Part shown: in pieces, positions 1-8,036 of the stretch
How positions within the stretch are numbered: position 1 is the stretch's first letter
Layout: every line of letters begins with the position of its first letter
The notes under the pieces: generated by a model
What the model saw: the letters and a program-made list of their open reading frames with translations, nothing else
Database searches by the model: none
What the model was told of the DNA's origin: nothing
Position numbers and translations under genes: made by a program
Origin: Bradyrhizobium huanghuaihaiense
GTDB lineage: Bacteria; Pseudomonadota; Alphaproteobacteria; Rhizobiales; Xanthobacteraceae
Assembly (NCBI RefSeq): GCF_007830635.1
Contig: NZ_VLLA01000011.1
Coordinates: 1-64,000, forward strand
DNA: 64,000 nucleotides
Reading direction: 5' to 3'

Positions 1-265
1 TATAAGGGCGGACATATTTGGCCGGCATCAACCTGGCATCGTGACCTAGCGATGCGAGTTTGCGGCTCAAATGATGTGCGCCGACGCAGGCTTCCATGCC
101 GATCAGGCAAGGCTGCATATTGGCGAGCCGCGCCTCCACCTGGCCACGCGACCACTTTTGCCGCAGCACGATGGCGCCGCGCGTATCGTGGCCCACGACG
201 TGGAACGAGTTTTTGCCGATATCGATGCCGATCACGGCGATCGCAGTACTGGGTGTCTGGGACAT
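1..265 (-). CDS. IS110-family transposase, N-terminal part (cut by window edge)
   Basis: Reading the minus strand from the ATG at 265 gives 88 open codons that run off the left edge. The start resembles the DEDD recombinase domain of IS110/IS1111 transposases: 'VIGIDIGKNSFHVVGHD' near residues 11-27 carries the first acidic residue (D15), 'LIGMEACVGAHH' near 54-65 the second (E58), and the visible part ends in the family-typical 'LMPAKYVRPY'. IS110 enzymes move circular DNA guided by a bridge RNA encoded next to the gene. An AAGGAG ribosome site lies at 272-277. Whether the element is intact cannot be seen, because the catalytic C-terminal Ser domain is outside the window. Family assignment is firm; activity is unknown. 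Confidence 0.88.
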   Translation of the reverse strand, partial: MSQTPSTAIAVIGIDIGKNSFHVVGHDTRGAIVLRQKWSRGQVEARLANMQPCLIGMEACVGAHHLSRKLASLGHDARLMPAKYVRPY

Positions 266-267
266 GG

Positions 268-323
268 CGTGCTCCTTGTCTTGGCGCCCCTGGCCAGCTT
301 ATCGCTGGCGGGGCAGGAGCACG
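268..323 (-). promoter_or_regulatory. Structured leader of the IS110 transposase; stem-loop covering the ribosome binding site
   Basis: Read on the minus strand this 56-base stretch folds as a nested hairpin. A 9 bp outer stem pairs 315-323 with 268-276, a 5 bp middle stem pairs 310-314 with 286-290, and a 6 bp inner stem pairs 304-309 with 293-298 around the loop GATAA. The 3' strand of the outer stem contains the AAGGAG ribosome site of the transposase, two bases before its ATG. It could block translation from read-through transcripts, as other insertion sequences do, or be the 3' part of the IS110 bridge RNA. The pairing is seen; the role is inferred. Confidence 0.6.
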
Positions 324-363
324 GCCGGACCATCCCATTAGCGGGGCTCGAATCTGATGCGCC

Positions 364-396
364 TTCGTTGTGATACAGCGTGCGCACCACAACGAA
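364..396 (-). other. Inverted repeat upstream of the IS110 transposase (possible 5' stem of a bridge RNA or element end)
   Basis: TTCGTTGTG (364-372) and CACAACGAA (388-396) form a perfect 9 bp inverted repeat around 15 bases. It lies in the non-coding flank of the transposase, where IS110-group elements encode a bridge RNA that starts with a stem-loop. The element boundary was not identified, so this could also be host sequence or part of the leader of the O-methyltransferase that starts at 453. Confidence 0.35.
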
Positions 397-452
397 AAGC
401 CCGCACTCGATGCATCTTTAATGTGTGCTTGGCAACGGAAGGAGATGAGACC

Positions 453-1460
453 ATGGCCGTAAATGCTTTGTCGGACCTTACGCGGCTGATTAACGGTTAT
501 CAGGTTTCGCAGTCCATTCACGTGGCGGCCCGGCTTGGCATAGCGGACCACCTTAGTCGCGGGCCCCTAAGCAGCAACGAACTGGCTCAGCTCAGCGGAT
601 CGCATCCGAGGACACTTTATCGGCTCCTGCGGGCGCTGGCTTCAGTCGGTGTTTTCCATGAGGCCGAGAACAACACGTTCTCGCTCACCTCGATGGGCGA
701 GTGTCTTCGTTCCGACTCGCCGACCCCACTCGACGGCTGGGCTGCATATGTCGGCCGACCTTATGCTTGGCAGGCCTGGGGCCATCTTGAACACAGCGTC
801 CGCACCGGCGAGAGTGCCTTTCAGCATCTCAATGGTCAGAGCGTATGGGAGTATCGCAGCACCCGTCCAGATGAGAACGCGATCTTCAACCGAGCCATGA
901 CGGCCAATTCTCGCGGCGCCATCGAAGCTATTATCGCCGCCTGCGATTTCAGCAGCTTTCGTCACGTCGCGGATATCGGGGGAGGTGAAGGCCAACTGCT
1001 GGCGGGAATTCTCGCCGCAAACAAGGGCCTGCGCGGAACGCTGTTCGACCAGCCGCACGTGGTTGGCAAGGCCGCCGAAGTTTTGAACCAACATGGTGTC
1101 GCTGACAGATGCGAAATCGTCGGAGGCAGTTTCTTTGAAACCATCCCGGAGGGAGCTGACGCCTATGTTATGCGAGCGATTATCCACGATTGGGACGATA
1201 ACGAAGCGATCGCTATCCTGAAGGCCTGCCGCCGCGCTATGACGGCTGATGCCAGATTACTCCTCATTGAACGTGTGGTAGAGCCCCCGAACGAGGGGCC
1301 GATCTCGAAGTTCAGTGACCTCAACATGCTCGTCATGCTCGGGGCGCTTGAACGGAGCTACGACGAGTATTCCGCGCTATGTCGAACGGCCGGATTTGAG
1401 ATGCGCGGCACAGCTCGCGCAGGCTCGCACTTCCAGGTCATGGAGGCAGTTCCCACTTAG
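453..1460 (+). CDS. SAM-dependent O-methyltransferase, CrtF/plant-OMT type
   Basis: 335 aa. An N-terminal winged-helix dimerisation domain (about residues 8-90) is followed by a methyltransferase fold with the SAM loop 'DIGGGEG' at 174-180 and the conserved 'IIHDWDD' near 243-249, whose histidine acts as catalytic base in this family (hydroxyneurosporene, acetylserotonin and plant OMTs). It should transfer a methyl group to a hydroxyl of a small, probably aromatic or isoprenoid, substrate in the cytoplasm. The ATG at 453 was chosen because GGAAGGAGATGAGACC precedes it; the frame is open back to 357 without a better start. No carotenoid or antibiotic genes adjoin it, so the substrate cannot be named. 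It may be a recent arrival next to the IS element. Confidence 0.85.
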   Translation: MAVNALSDLTRLINGYQVSQSIHVAARLGIADHLSRGPLSSNELAQLSGSHPRTLYRLLRALASVGVFHEAENNTFSLTSMGECLRSDSPTPLDGWAAYVGRPYAWQAWGHLEHSVRTGESAFQHLNGQSVWEYRSTRPDENAIFNRAMTANSRGAIEAIIAACDFSSFRHVADIGGGEGQLLAGILAANKGLRGTLFDQPHVVGKAAEVLNQHGVADRCEIVGGSFFETIPEGADAYVMRAIIHDWDDNEAIAILKACRRAMTADARLLLIERVVEPPNEGPISKFSDLNMLVMLGALERSYDEYSALCRTAGFEMRGTARAGSHFQVMEAVPT

Positions 1461-1744
1461 GCTGACCGGTGCGGGACCTTGCTTCACGGCCGCAGGGGCA
1501 CGCATCCGATGTGCTTTCATACCTGATGTCTGATTATGGCCGTTGCTGACCTACGCTCAGAGGGCCGTCTTCTTCTGACTGGCCGCTCAATCCGTCCCGT
1601 ACCTCACGCTCATGTGTCCAGAGAAGGCCGCCGCCATTATTGAAGTACGATCGTAATTTGATATTATGAGCGTAATGGCATTGAAGCTGAGCCTCTGGTC
1701 TACGGCAACAGCGAACTGCCGCACACGCTTTTCGCGAGGACTCT

Positions 1745-3211
1745 ATGAACGACCTTACCGCCGCTTCACGGCGCATGGCAGCGCAAGAACTTACGGATGA
1801 CTCGCTGGGGGTCGTGTCCGCGGCCGCAGCCATTCGCAATGGCGAAATCACTTCAGAAGCTTACACCACAGGACTTCTGCAGCGTTCGCGAGCGCTTGCC
1901 GAACTCAATGCCTTTATCACCATCGACGAGGACGCGGTGCTGGCGGCCGCGAGGGATGCGGACAAAGCACGTGCGGCCGGATCGGCGGCTCCGCTGCTGG
2001 GCGTGCCGTTCGGGGTAAAAGACAGTTATTTGACGAAGGGGCTACCTACGAGCCTAGGCCTCGATAGCCTCGCCCATTTCGTGCCGCGCGAAGATGCGGA
2101 CGCTGTCCGTGCCATCAAGCGCGCGGGCGCTCTGTTATTCGGGAAGAATAACCTCGTCGAGATGTCCTACGGCTTGACCGGTCATAATGCACGTTACGGG
2201 CAGGTGAAGAATCCGTACGCACGCGATCGTGTGTCGGGCGGCTCGTCGAGCGGCTCCGCCGCAGCGGTGGCCGCCGGCCTCGTTCCGGCGTCGCTGGGCG
2301 GTGACACCGTTGGGTCAATCCGGGTGCCCGCATCGTTCTGTGGTGTCGTGGGGTTCAAGCCGACGACCGGACGTTGGCCGCGCGATGGCGTTGCTCCGAT
2401 CTCCCATACGCTCGACACGACGGGCGCATTCGCGCGAAGCGTCGAGGACTGCATTTTGCTCGATCAGGTCATGACGGGTGAACAAGCGGCCGCCCAGTCC
2501 TCCAATGGCGGCTACGATCTCAAGGGAGCTCGACTGGCTTTCGCGCCCCGACAGTTCCTCGAACTGGTGGACACGGATGTCGAGATCCGGTTCCGCGAGG
2601 TGATCCGGCGGCTAGCGGACGCTGGCGCCGAAGTGGTTGAGGTCGACCTTGGCGACGATTTCAACGCCCTGATCCAAACCGCGACATGGGGAATCTTCGC
2701 TCACGAGACGATGGGCGCGATTTCGGAATTCCTTCGCCGCCATGACATTCCGACCACGTTCGAGGCGATCTATGACGGGCTCAAACCTCAACTTCGGCAG
2801 GCGTGGGGACACATCGCCTTACCGGGCGGTGCGGGTGCTATCTCGACAGAAGCCTATCAGACTGCGCTCAACGTGAGCCGGCCTGAAATCCAGCGCCGTC
2901 TCGACAGGGCGTTCGTCGCTCATGGAGCGGACGTCATTCTGCAGCCGACGACGCCATGCACCGCGCCCTTAATCGAGGAGCAAGCGACCGTCCATATCGC
3001 GGGGCAGGAGGTCAGCTATCTTGCCTTGGCAAACCACACCGTGTCGGCGAGCAGCGTGGGGTTGCCGGGTGTCAGTCTTCCCGTCGGCCTTTCTCGCGCC
3101 GGACTGCCAATTGGCCTGGAGCTTGATGCTTCGCTAGGTAGCGACCGGACGCTTCTGGCCCTTGCACGCAAGATCGAAGGCGTTTTTGGTAACGGGCCGA
3201 TCGCGATCTAG
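1745..3211 (+). CDS. Amidase signature family hydrolase (GatA-like amidase)
   Basis: 488 aa, the usual length for this family. The Ser-cisSer-Lys triad can be placed: K92 in 'GVKDSYLTKG', the cis-Ser S167 at the start of the Gly/Ser-rich 'GGSSSGSAAAVAAG' (165-178), and the nucleophile S191 in 'GGDTVGSIRVPAS'. The K92-S191 and S167-S191 spacings match those of fatty-acid amide hydrolase. It hydrolyses an amide to acid plus ammonia. It is probably a stand-alone catabolic amidase and not a GatCAB subunit, since no gatB or gatC is nearby. The next gene, a TetR regulator 47 bases downstream, may control it. The 284 bases upstream (1461-1744) hold no recognisable gene; a GAGGA precedes the ATG. Confidence 0.88.
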   Translation: MNDLTAASRRMAAQELTDDSLGVVSAAAAIRNGEITSEAYTTGLLQRSRALAELNAFITIDEDAVLAAARDADKARAAGSAAPLLGVPFGVKDSYLTKGLPTSLGLDSLAHFVPREDADAVRAIKRAGALLFGKNNLVEMSYGLTGHNARYGQVKNPYARDRVSGGSSSGSAAAVAAGLVPASLGGDTVGSIRVPASFCGVVGFKPTTGRWPRDGVAPISHTLDTTGAFARSVEDCILLDQVMTGEQAAAQSSNGGYDLKGARLAFAPRQFLELVDTDVEIRFREVIRRLADAGAEVVEVDLGDDFNALIQTATWGIFAHETMGAISEFLRRHDIPTTFEAIYDGLKPQLRQAWGHIALPGGAGAISTEAYQTALNVSRPEIQRRLDRAFVAHGADVILQPTTPCTAPLIEEQATVHIAGQEVSYLALANHTVSASSVGLPGVSLPVGLSRAGLPIGLELDASLGSDRTLLALARKIEGVFGNGPIAI

Positions 3212-3258
3212 CGGCGTGATCCATAGTGGCTGCGGGATATTGGTGGAGTTGCGAGAAA

Positions 3259-3840
3259 ATGCGCTTCGAGAAAGGTCACAAGGCGGAGACACGACGGCAC
3301 ATCGTCGACGTGGCATCGAAGTGCATGCGCCGGGACGGCATCTCCGCAACGGGAATTGCGGGGATCATGGGCGAAGCCGGCCTCACCAAAGGAGCCTTCT
3401 CTCCGCACTTCGAGTCCAAGGACGAGCTTGTTCGCGAAGCGCTGGGCAGGGCGCTGGGCGAACAGCAGCATTGCCTTGAGCAAGATCAGCTTAAGGGCAG
3501 CGATCTCGAAGGCACGATACGCCGGTATCTGAACCGCGCCCACCTTGAAGGCGCCGCAGACGGGTGCCCTTCCGCGGCATTGCTTCCGGAAATCGCCCGT
3601 CAACCCCTGTCCACCAGGCGAGATTACGAGAAAGCACTGCATAGCTACGTCACGGCCCTGGCCGCACTGCTTCCCGGCGAAGATTCCGTCAAAAAGAACC
3701 GGCTCGCGACGGCCATCTTCGGCCTCATGGTGGGCACCTTGCAGTTTGCGCGCGTAGTGCCTGACGCTGCCAAAGCGCGGCAGATCATGGAAGGTGGCGT
3801 GGAGGCCGCGTTGCACTTGGCGCGGGCTCCATCACCCTAA
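3259..3840 (+). CDS. TetR/AcrR-family transcriptional regulator
   Basis: 193 aa from the ATG at 3259, which has GGTGGAG about ten bases upstream; the frame also allows an ATG at 3226. The N-terminal helix-turn-helix is typical of TetR: 'HIVDVASKCMRRDGISATG' (about 15-33) followed by 'MGEAGLTKGAFSPHFESKDEL'-like recognition residues (about 38-58). The C-terminal half is the variable ligand-binding domain. It follows the amidase on the same strand and may repress it in response to a small effector. No palindromic operator was recognised between the two genes. Confidence 0.85.
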   Translation: MRFEKGHKAETRRHIVDVASKCMRRDGISATGIAGIMGEAGLTKGAFSPHFESKDELVREALGRALGEQQHCLEQDQLKGSDLEGTIRRYLNRAHLEGAADGCPSAALLPEIARQPLSTRRDYEKALHSYVTALAALLPGEDSVKKNRLATAIFGLMVGTLQFARVVPDAAKARQIMEGGVEAALHLARAPSP

Positions 3841-4118
3841 CGTCAGGAACCGCGCGGAGGGGCTCAAGCCGGCATGCCGCGTGTCCCAAATAACTAAGTC
3901 CGCTTCTGGCCCATCGCGGCCCAGAGGATGCTCGTCTCGGTGCCGGCTGTCGAGTGTAGACCGGAAGCGGGTCGCGTCGCTCTGGACCGCCGATTTTGAC
4001 CCAAAGGCGACAAACCCCGATTGCTGGCCTGCTCGTATACAGCTCGCCATTTGTGGGTTAGGTTCCGAAGTTGTCATGTGCCGCACGTAGCTGATCCGTC
4101 AGCGGTCTGGAGCTGGTC

Positions 4119-5489
4119 ATGCAGCCGATAAACGAGGTCCCATTCGAGACGACCCTGGCTGAATGTGTCGAAGAAATGCTCGACGCCTGTACGCGATGCG
4201 GGAAATGCGTCGAGGCATGTCCGAGTGTCGAGCCGGCCGGCATCTTGGGGACAAAGTCCGAAGACATCATCGGTGGCATCCTCGAACTGGTACGGACCGG
4301 CAACGGCCCCGAAGCGTCGCGCAAATGGGCGCAGTCCTGCATGCGGAGCGGGGCATGCATCAAGGCGTGCGACTATGGCGTCAATCCGCGTTTCTTGCTG
4401 AGCATGGCGCGGCTTGGCATCGCGAAGTCGGACGATGAGCTTGCCGAACGACGCCGACTGGGTGTCGAGAAGTACCGCGAGGGAAGTCGTGGAGTGAGCG
4501 TGCTTTCGCGCCTGCAACTCGATACGGACGTGCTCGAACGACTGGGTCAGAAATCGGCGTCGGTCTCCACGCCCGTTGAGGCGCCGGATTTCGTGTTTTA
4601 CACCGGCTGCAATGTGCTCAAGACGCCGCACATCGCCTTGCTTGCCCTCGATATCATGGATGCGCTCGGCGTCAATTATCAGGTGATGGGCGGACCAAGC
4701 CACTGTTGCGGCATCCTCCAACTCAAGTCTGGGGACGCAGAGATGGCCGGTCGTATGGGCTCGAGCACCATGGAAAAGCTGTCGCACTCTAACTCGGGAC
4801 AGGTGATCTCCTGGTGCCCGTCGTGCTACGTCCAGTACACAGAAACCATCCTGCCAACGGTGGAGCGGCAGCGCGGCTCCCGCCCGTTCGAGATGAGCCC
4901 GTTCATGCGCTTTCTCGGTGACCGGCTGGCGCAGCTAAAGCCGCACCTTCAGCGCAAGGTCGAAATGCGGGTCGCGCTGCACAAGCATCCCGGCGTGGCC
5001 GGCGTCGTGGAAGCCGCCGCTGAAATCCTGACGACGGTCCCCGGTATCGAACTCGTCGATCTGAACCAGCCGGCGGTGGGTTTGCAGAGCGTGGATGTCG
5101 GCGTACTTCCAAAGTTCAAGCGCGAATTGCAGCTTATGGAACTTGAGGCGGCGCGCGATGCAGGTGTCGATGCACTGGTCGCGGTCTATCATTCCGATCA
5201 TCGCGAATTGTGCGCGCACGAGCGCGACTGGCCATTCCGCATCATAAATATCCTTGAAGTGGTTGGCGAAAGCATGGGCCTGCATCGGCACGATCGCTAC
5301 AAAGAGCTCAAGATCATGCAGGACGCCGACCAGATCATCGCCGACTGTAGCGACCTGATCGCAAAGCACTCGCTTGATCCCAACAATGCGCGTGACGTCG
5401 TGGTGAAGGTGCTGCTTGGCGACCAGCCGCTTCCCCTGAGGAGCGGCGCGCTCCCAGAGCCGCGCGCTGGGGGTGTGGCGCCGTCGTAG
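4119..5489 (+). CDS. Fe-S protein with 4Fe-4S ferredoxin and CCG (heterodisulfide-reductase-like) domains
   Basis: 456 aa. The first cluster motif is complete: C24, C27, C30 and C34 in 'CTRCGKCVEACPS'. The second ferredoxin motif has lost one ligand: C74, then S77 where cysteine is expected, then C80 and C84. One CCG domain is clear, C164 followed 32 residues later by C196-C197-G198, with C233/C236 after it. The second CCG domain appears degenerate, with no C...CCG pattern after residue 240. Relatives (HdrB/D, GlpC, LutA, GlcF) pass electrons from flavin dehydrogenases to quinone or disulfide acceptors. No partner dehydrogenase lies beside it, so the reaction is unknown. 278 bases upstream (3841-4118) carry no recognised gene. 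Confidence 0.75.
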   Translation: MQPINEVPFETTLAECVEEMLDACTRCGKCVEACPSVEPAGILGTKSEDIIGGILELVRTGNGPEASRKWAQSCMRSGACIKACDYGVNPRFLLSMARLGIAKSDDELAERRRLGVEKYREGSRGVSVLSRLQLDTDVLERLGQKSASVSTPVEAPDFVFYTGCNVLKTPHIALLALDIMDALGVNYQVMGGPSHCCGILQLKSGDAEMAGRMGSSTMEKLSHSNSGQVISWCPSCYVQYTETILPTVERQRGSRPFEMSPFMRFLGDRLAQLKPHLQRKVEMRVALHKHPGVAGVVEAAAEILTTVPGIELVDLNQPAVGLQSVDVGVLPKFKRELQLMELEAARDAGVDALVAVYHSDHRELCAHERDWPFRIINILEVVGESMGLHRHDRYKELKIMQDADQIIADCSDLIAKHSLDPNNARDVVVKVLLGDQPLPLRSGALPEPRAGGVAPS

Positions 5490-5591
5490 CAGCTTGACGT
5501 CGCTTATTGGCCCATCGCGACATACTGCGCTGCCGCACGAACTTGGTCGCTCTAGGAGCAAAGCGGACGTGGTCACCAGTCACGTTCATAG

Positions 5592-6059
5592 CTACACGCC
5601 CTGGTCCGGATAGGGCGTGCCGTCCTTGTGGACGAAGCGGCCGTCGGAATTGGCGCTCATCATGTCGATGTCCGAGCATGTCGTGAGATCGTCAGGCGCG
5701 CGTGAACCGACTTCGAGATAGACGGCAACCGCATTTGAGCGGTTGATCATGTGGTGGCCGTTGCCGGTTGCCTTCGGGAAGGCGGCGCAGTCGCCCGCGC
5801 GCAACACGGTTTCGCCCTGGTCCTCGATCAGCACCACTTCGCCTTCGAGCACGTAGACGAACTCGTCCTCATGCGAATGCCAGTGCCGCTGGCTCGACCA
5901 GTTGCCCGGCGGCAGGCGCATCAGATTGACGCCGAAATCGGCAAGGCCGCCGGCATTGCCGAGCCGCTTGCGGATGCGCTCGGCGCACGGGGCATCGAAG
6001 GGAGCTGGATAGCCCGAGCCCTTGCGGGCCGGGACAGTGGCGATGTCGATCTTGGGCAT
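5592..6059 (-). CDS. Cupin-domain protein
   Basis: 155 aa from the ATG at 6059; the frame extends to 6119 but GGAAC lies just before 6059. It is a single cupin beta-barrel: motif 1 around H59/H61/H63-E66 in 'RHWHSHEDEFVYVLEGE', and motif 2 around 89-106 with H102/H103. These histidines and the glutamate normally hold one divalent metal. Proteins of this form are sugar-phosphate isomerase-like or dioxygenase-like and are often annotated only as 'cupin'. It is oriented divergently from the MFS transporter at 6392 across 332 bases. No substrate can be inferred. Confidence 0.8.
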   Translation of the reverse strand: MPKIDIATVPARKGSGYPAPFDAPCAERIRKRLGNAGGLADFGVNLMRLPPGNWSSQRHWHSHEDEFVYVLEGEVVLIEDQGETVLRAGDCAAFPKATGNGHHMINRSNAVAVYLEVGSRAPDDLTTCSDIDMMSANSDGRFVHKDGTPYPDQGV

Positions 6060-6391
6060 GGGAGCGTTCCGTTCGAAATCCGAGCATCGAAAGCGCACCG
6101 GATCGGCAGCCTGCGCCATGATCGGCGGGCGTCCGAACAGATGCGGTCAAGCTCGTGGGATGATGCCATTCTGCCAGTGTTTTGCCCGACGGAGCAACCG
6201 TTTCCCGGCAACGCAAGCCGCGGGCCTCGTAAGTCATTGATCCCACAGCGGCCGGCTACTGTGCATGGGGTTGTTTTCGAAACTTTTTGCTGGCAGGTCA
6301 CAAAAGCGTGCGGCAAAAATGATGTGCCGCTGTCGGCCGGCGCAGTTCCCATTCGTCTTCCACCCAGACAAATCTGACGGGAGACCAAGAG
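6060..6391. other. 332 bp divergent intergenic region with a dispersed 28 bp repeat
   Basis: No gene is supported here. The stretch holds the 5' ends of the cupin gene (minus) and the MFS gene (plus, with GGGAGACC before its ATG), and the copy of a 28 bp repeat at 6250-6277 described separately. No clear operator palindrome was found. Confidence 0.6.
6250..6277 (+). repeat. Dispersed 28 bp repeat, copy 1 (second copy at 63070-63097)
   Basis: A 28-base string beginning GGCCGGCTACTGTGCATGGG and ending in GTTGTTTT is identical to one at 63070-63097, in the same orientation and also in the leader region upstream of a plus-strand gene. Both are followed by T-rich sequence ending in TTGCTGGC or TTGTTGGC. 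This points to a dispersed intergenic element of unknown function. Confidence 0.8.
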
Positions 6392-7612
6392 ATGCTTCGT
6401 TCCCACTATCGCTGGGTGATCGTCGCCGCAGGCGGCCTGCTCGGCTGCGTCGCGATCGGCGGCATGTTCTCGCTGCCGGTGTTCCTGCAGCCGATTGCCA
6501 AGGACACTGGCTGGTCGGTGACCGGCATCTCCAGCGCGATGACGATCGGCTTTCTGGCGATGGCCTTCACCAGCATGGCCTGGGGCACGGCAACCGACAG
6601 GTTCGGACCGCTGCCGGTGGTGCTGACCGGATCGACCGTGCTGGCGCTGAGCCTGTTCGCCGCAAGTCATGCGACCTCGCTGATCGTGTTCCAGTTCGTG
6701 TTTGGCCTCCTGGTCGGCGCGTCCTGCGCGGCGATCTTCGCGCCGATGATGGCGACGGTCACCGGCTGGTTCGACACGAATCGCAGCCTCGCGGTGTCAC
6801 TGGTCTCCGCGGGCATGGGCATGGCACCGATGACGATGGCGCCGCTCGCGGCCTGGCTCGTGTCCGGTCATGACTGGCGCACCTCGATGCAGATCATCGC
6901 GCTGGTGGTCGCCGCCATCATGATCCCGGTCTCGTTCCTGGTGCGCCGTCCACCCGCGCTCGCGCAGGCCGCGGCAGCACCAATGGCGGAGGGGGCTGCG
7001 CAGAGCGAGATGTCGATGGGCGAGGCGCTGCGCTCGCCGCAATTCTTCATTCTGCTTGCCACCAACTTCTTCTGCTGCGCCACCCATTCCGGCCCGATCA
7101 TCCATACCGTGTCCTATGCCATCAGCTGCGGTATCCCGCTGGTCGCGGCGGTGACGATCTACAGCATCGAGGGGGTTGCCGGCCTCGGCGGGCGCATCGC
7201 CTTCGGGCTTCTCGGTGATCGCTTCGGTGCCAAGCGCGTGCTGGTCTCGGGGCTGCTGCTGCAGGCGTTCGGCGCGCTGGCCTACGTCTTCGCCCAACAG
7301 CTCGCGACGTTCTACGCGGTCGGCGCCATCTTCGGCTTCATCTATGCCGGCACCATGCCGCTCTATGCGGTGTTGGTGCGCGAGAACTTTCCGCTGCGGA
7401 TGATGGGGACGGTGATCGGCGGCACGGCGATGGCCGGCAGCCTCGGCATGGCGACGGGCCCGCTCGCCGGCGGCCTGATCTATGACGCGTTCTCCAGCTA
7501 CGCCTGGCTCTACATCGCCTCCTGGGCGATGGGCTTAGGGGCCTTCCTGATGGCGATGACGTTCCGGCCTTTCGCCAAGCCGCAAGGGGAGGTGGCGCCG
7601 GCGGCGGCATGA
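6392..7612 (+). CDS. MFS transporter (oxalate/formate- or monocarboxylate-antiporter-like)
   Basis: 406 aa with about twelve hydrophobic segments. The cytoplasmic loop between segments 2 and 3 carries 'GTATDRFGPLP' (about residues 69-79), a variant of the MFS motif A, and the equivalent loop in the second half reads 'GLLGDRFGAKRVL' (about 270-282). Overall form, with the short N-terminus entering directly into 'YRWVIVAAGGLLGC', resembles the OFA/monocarboxylate branch. It should move a small organic anion across the inner membrane. It stands alone, convergent with the NTF2-like gene 21 bases beyond; no metabolic partner indicates the substrate. Confidence 0.83.
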   Translation: MLRSHYRWVIVAAGGLLGCVAIGGMFSLPVFLQPIAKDTGWSVTGISSAMTIGFLAMAFTSMAWGTATDRFGPLPVVLTGSTVLALSLFAASHATSLIVFQFVFGLLVGASCAAIFAPMMATVTGWFDTNRSLAVSLVSAGMGMAPMTMAPLAAWLVSGHDWRTSMQIIALVVAAIMIPVSFLVRRPPALAQAAAAPMAEGAAQSEMSMGEALRSPQFFILLATNFFCCATHSGPIIHTVSYAISCGIPLVAAVTIYSIEGVAGLGGRIAFGLLGDRFGAKRVLVSGLLLQAFGALAYVFAQQLATFYAVGAIFGFIYAGTMPLYAVLVRENFPLRMMGTVIGGTAMAGSLGMATGPLAGGLIYDAFSSYAWLYIASWAMGLGAFLMAMTFRPFAKPQGEVAPAAA

Positions 7613-7633
7613 ACGTGAGATCGAGGCGCGGCG

Positions 7634-8020
7634 TCAGAGCTGCGTCTCGATCGCTGTCTTGTCGATGATCGACCACACCTGCCGGATCTTTCCCTCGCGG
7701 AATTCGTAGAACACGTTTTCGCAGAAGGATACGCGCCGCCCGTTGACGGCAAGTCCAAGGAAAGTCCCCACGGGCGTGCAATCGAATCTCAGCCGCGCCG
7801 CGATCCCGGGTGGGTCCGACGCCAGCAGTTCGACGTTGAAGTGCAGGTCCGCGATCTCGCGAAAATCCTGCTCCAGCATCGCGCGATAACCGGACAGCCC
7901 GAGCGGCCGCGCGTTGTGGACGACGTCGTCGTGCACGAACTGTCCGAGCGCCGGCCAATCCTGCCGGTTCAGGCAGGCGATGTAGCCGTGATAAATGGCG
8001 GCAAGCTCGTTCCTGGTCAC
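7634..8020 (-). CDS. SnoaL/NTF2-like ester cyclase family protein
   Basis: 128 aa with the NTF2/SnoaL cone fold pattern: an N-terminal helix 'AIYHGYIACLNRQDWPAL' then 'FVHDDVVHNARPLGLSGYRAML' (about 28-49), 'RLRFDCTPVGTFLGL' and the closing 'FYEFREGKIRQVWSIIDK'. Such proteins are polyketide cyclase, isomerase or binding domains; many are uncharacterised. It lies 16 bases downstream of the LysR gene on the same strand and is probably co-transcribed with it, opposite the divergent SDR gene. That context suggests a role tied to the SDR substrate, which is inference. Confidence 0.78.
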   Translation of the reverse strand: MTRNELAAIYHGYIACLNRQDWPALGQFVHDDVVHNARPLGLSGYRAMLEQDFREIADLHFNVELLASDPPGIAARLRFDCTPVGTFLGLAVNGRRVSFCENVFYEFREGKIRQVWSIIDKTAIETQL

Positions 8021-8036
8021 GGCGGGTTCCTTCGGC

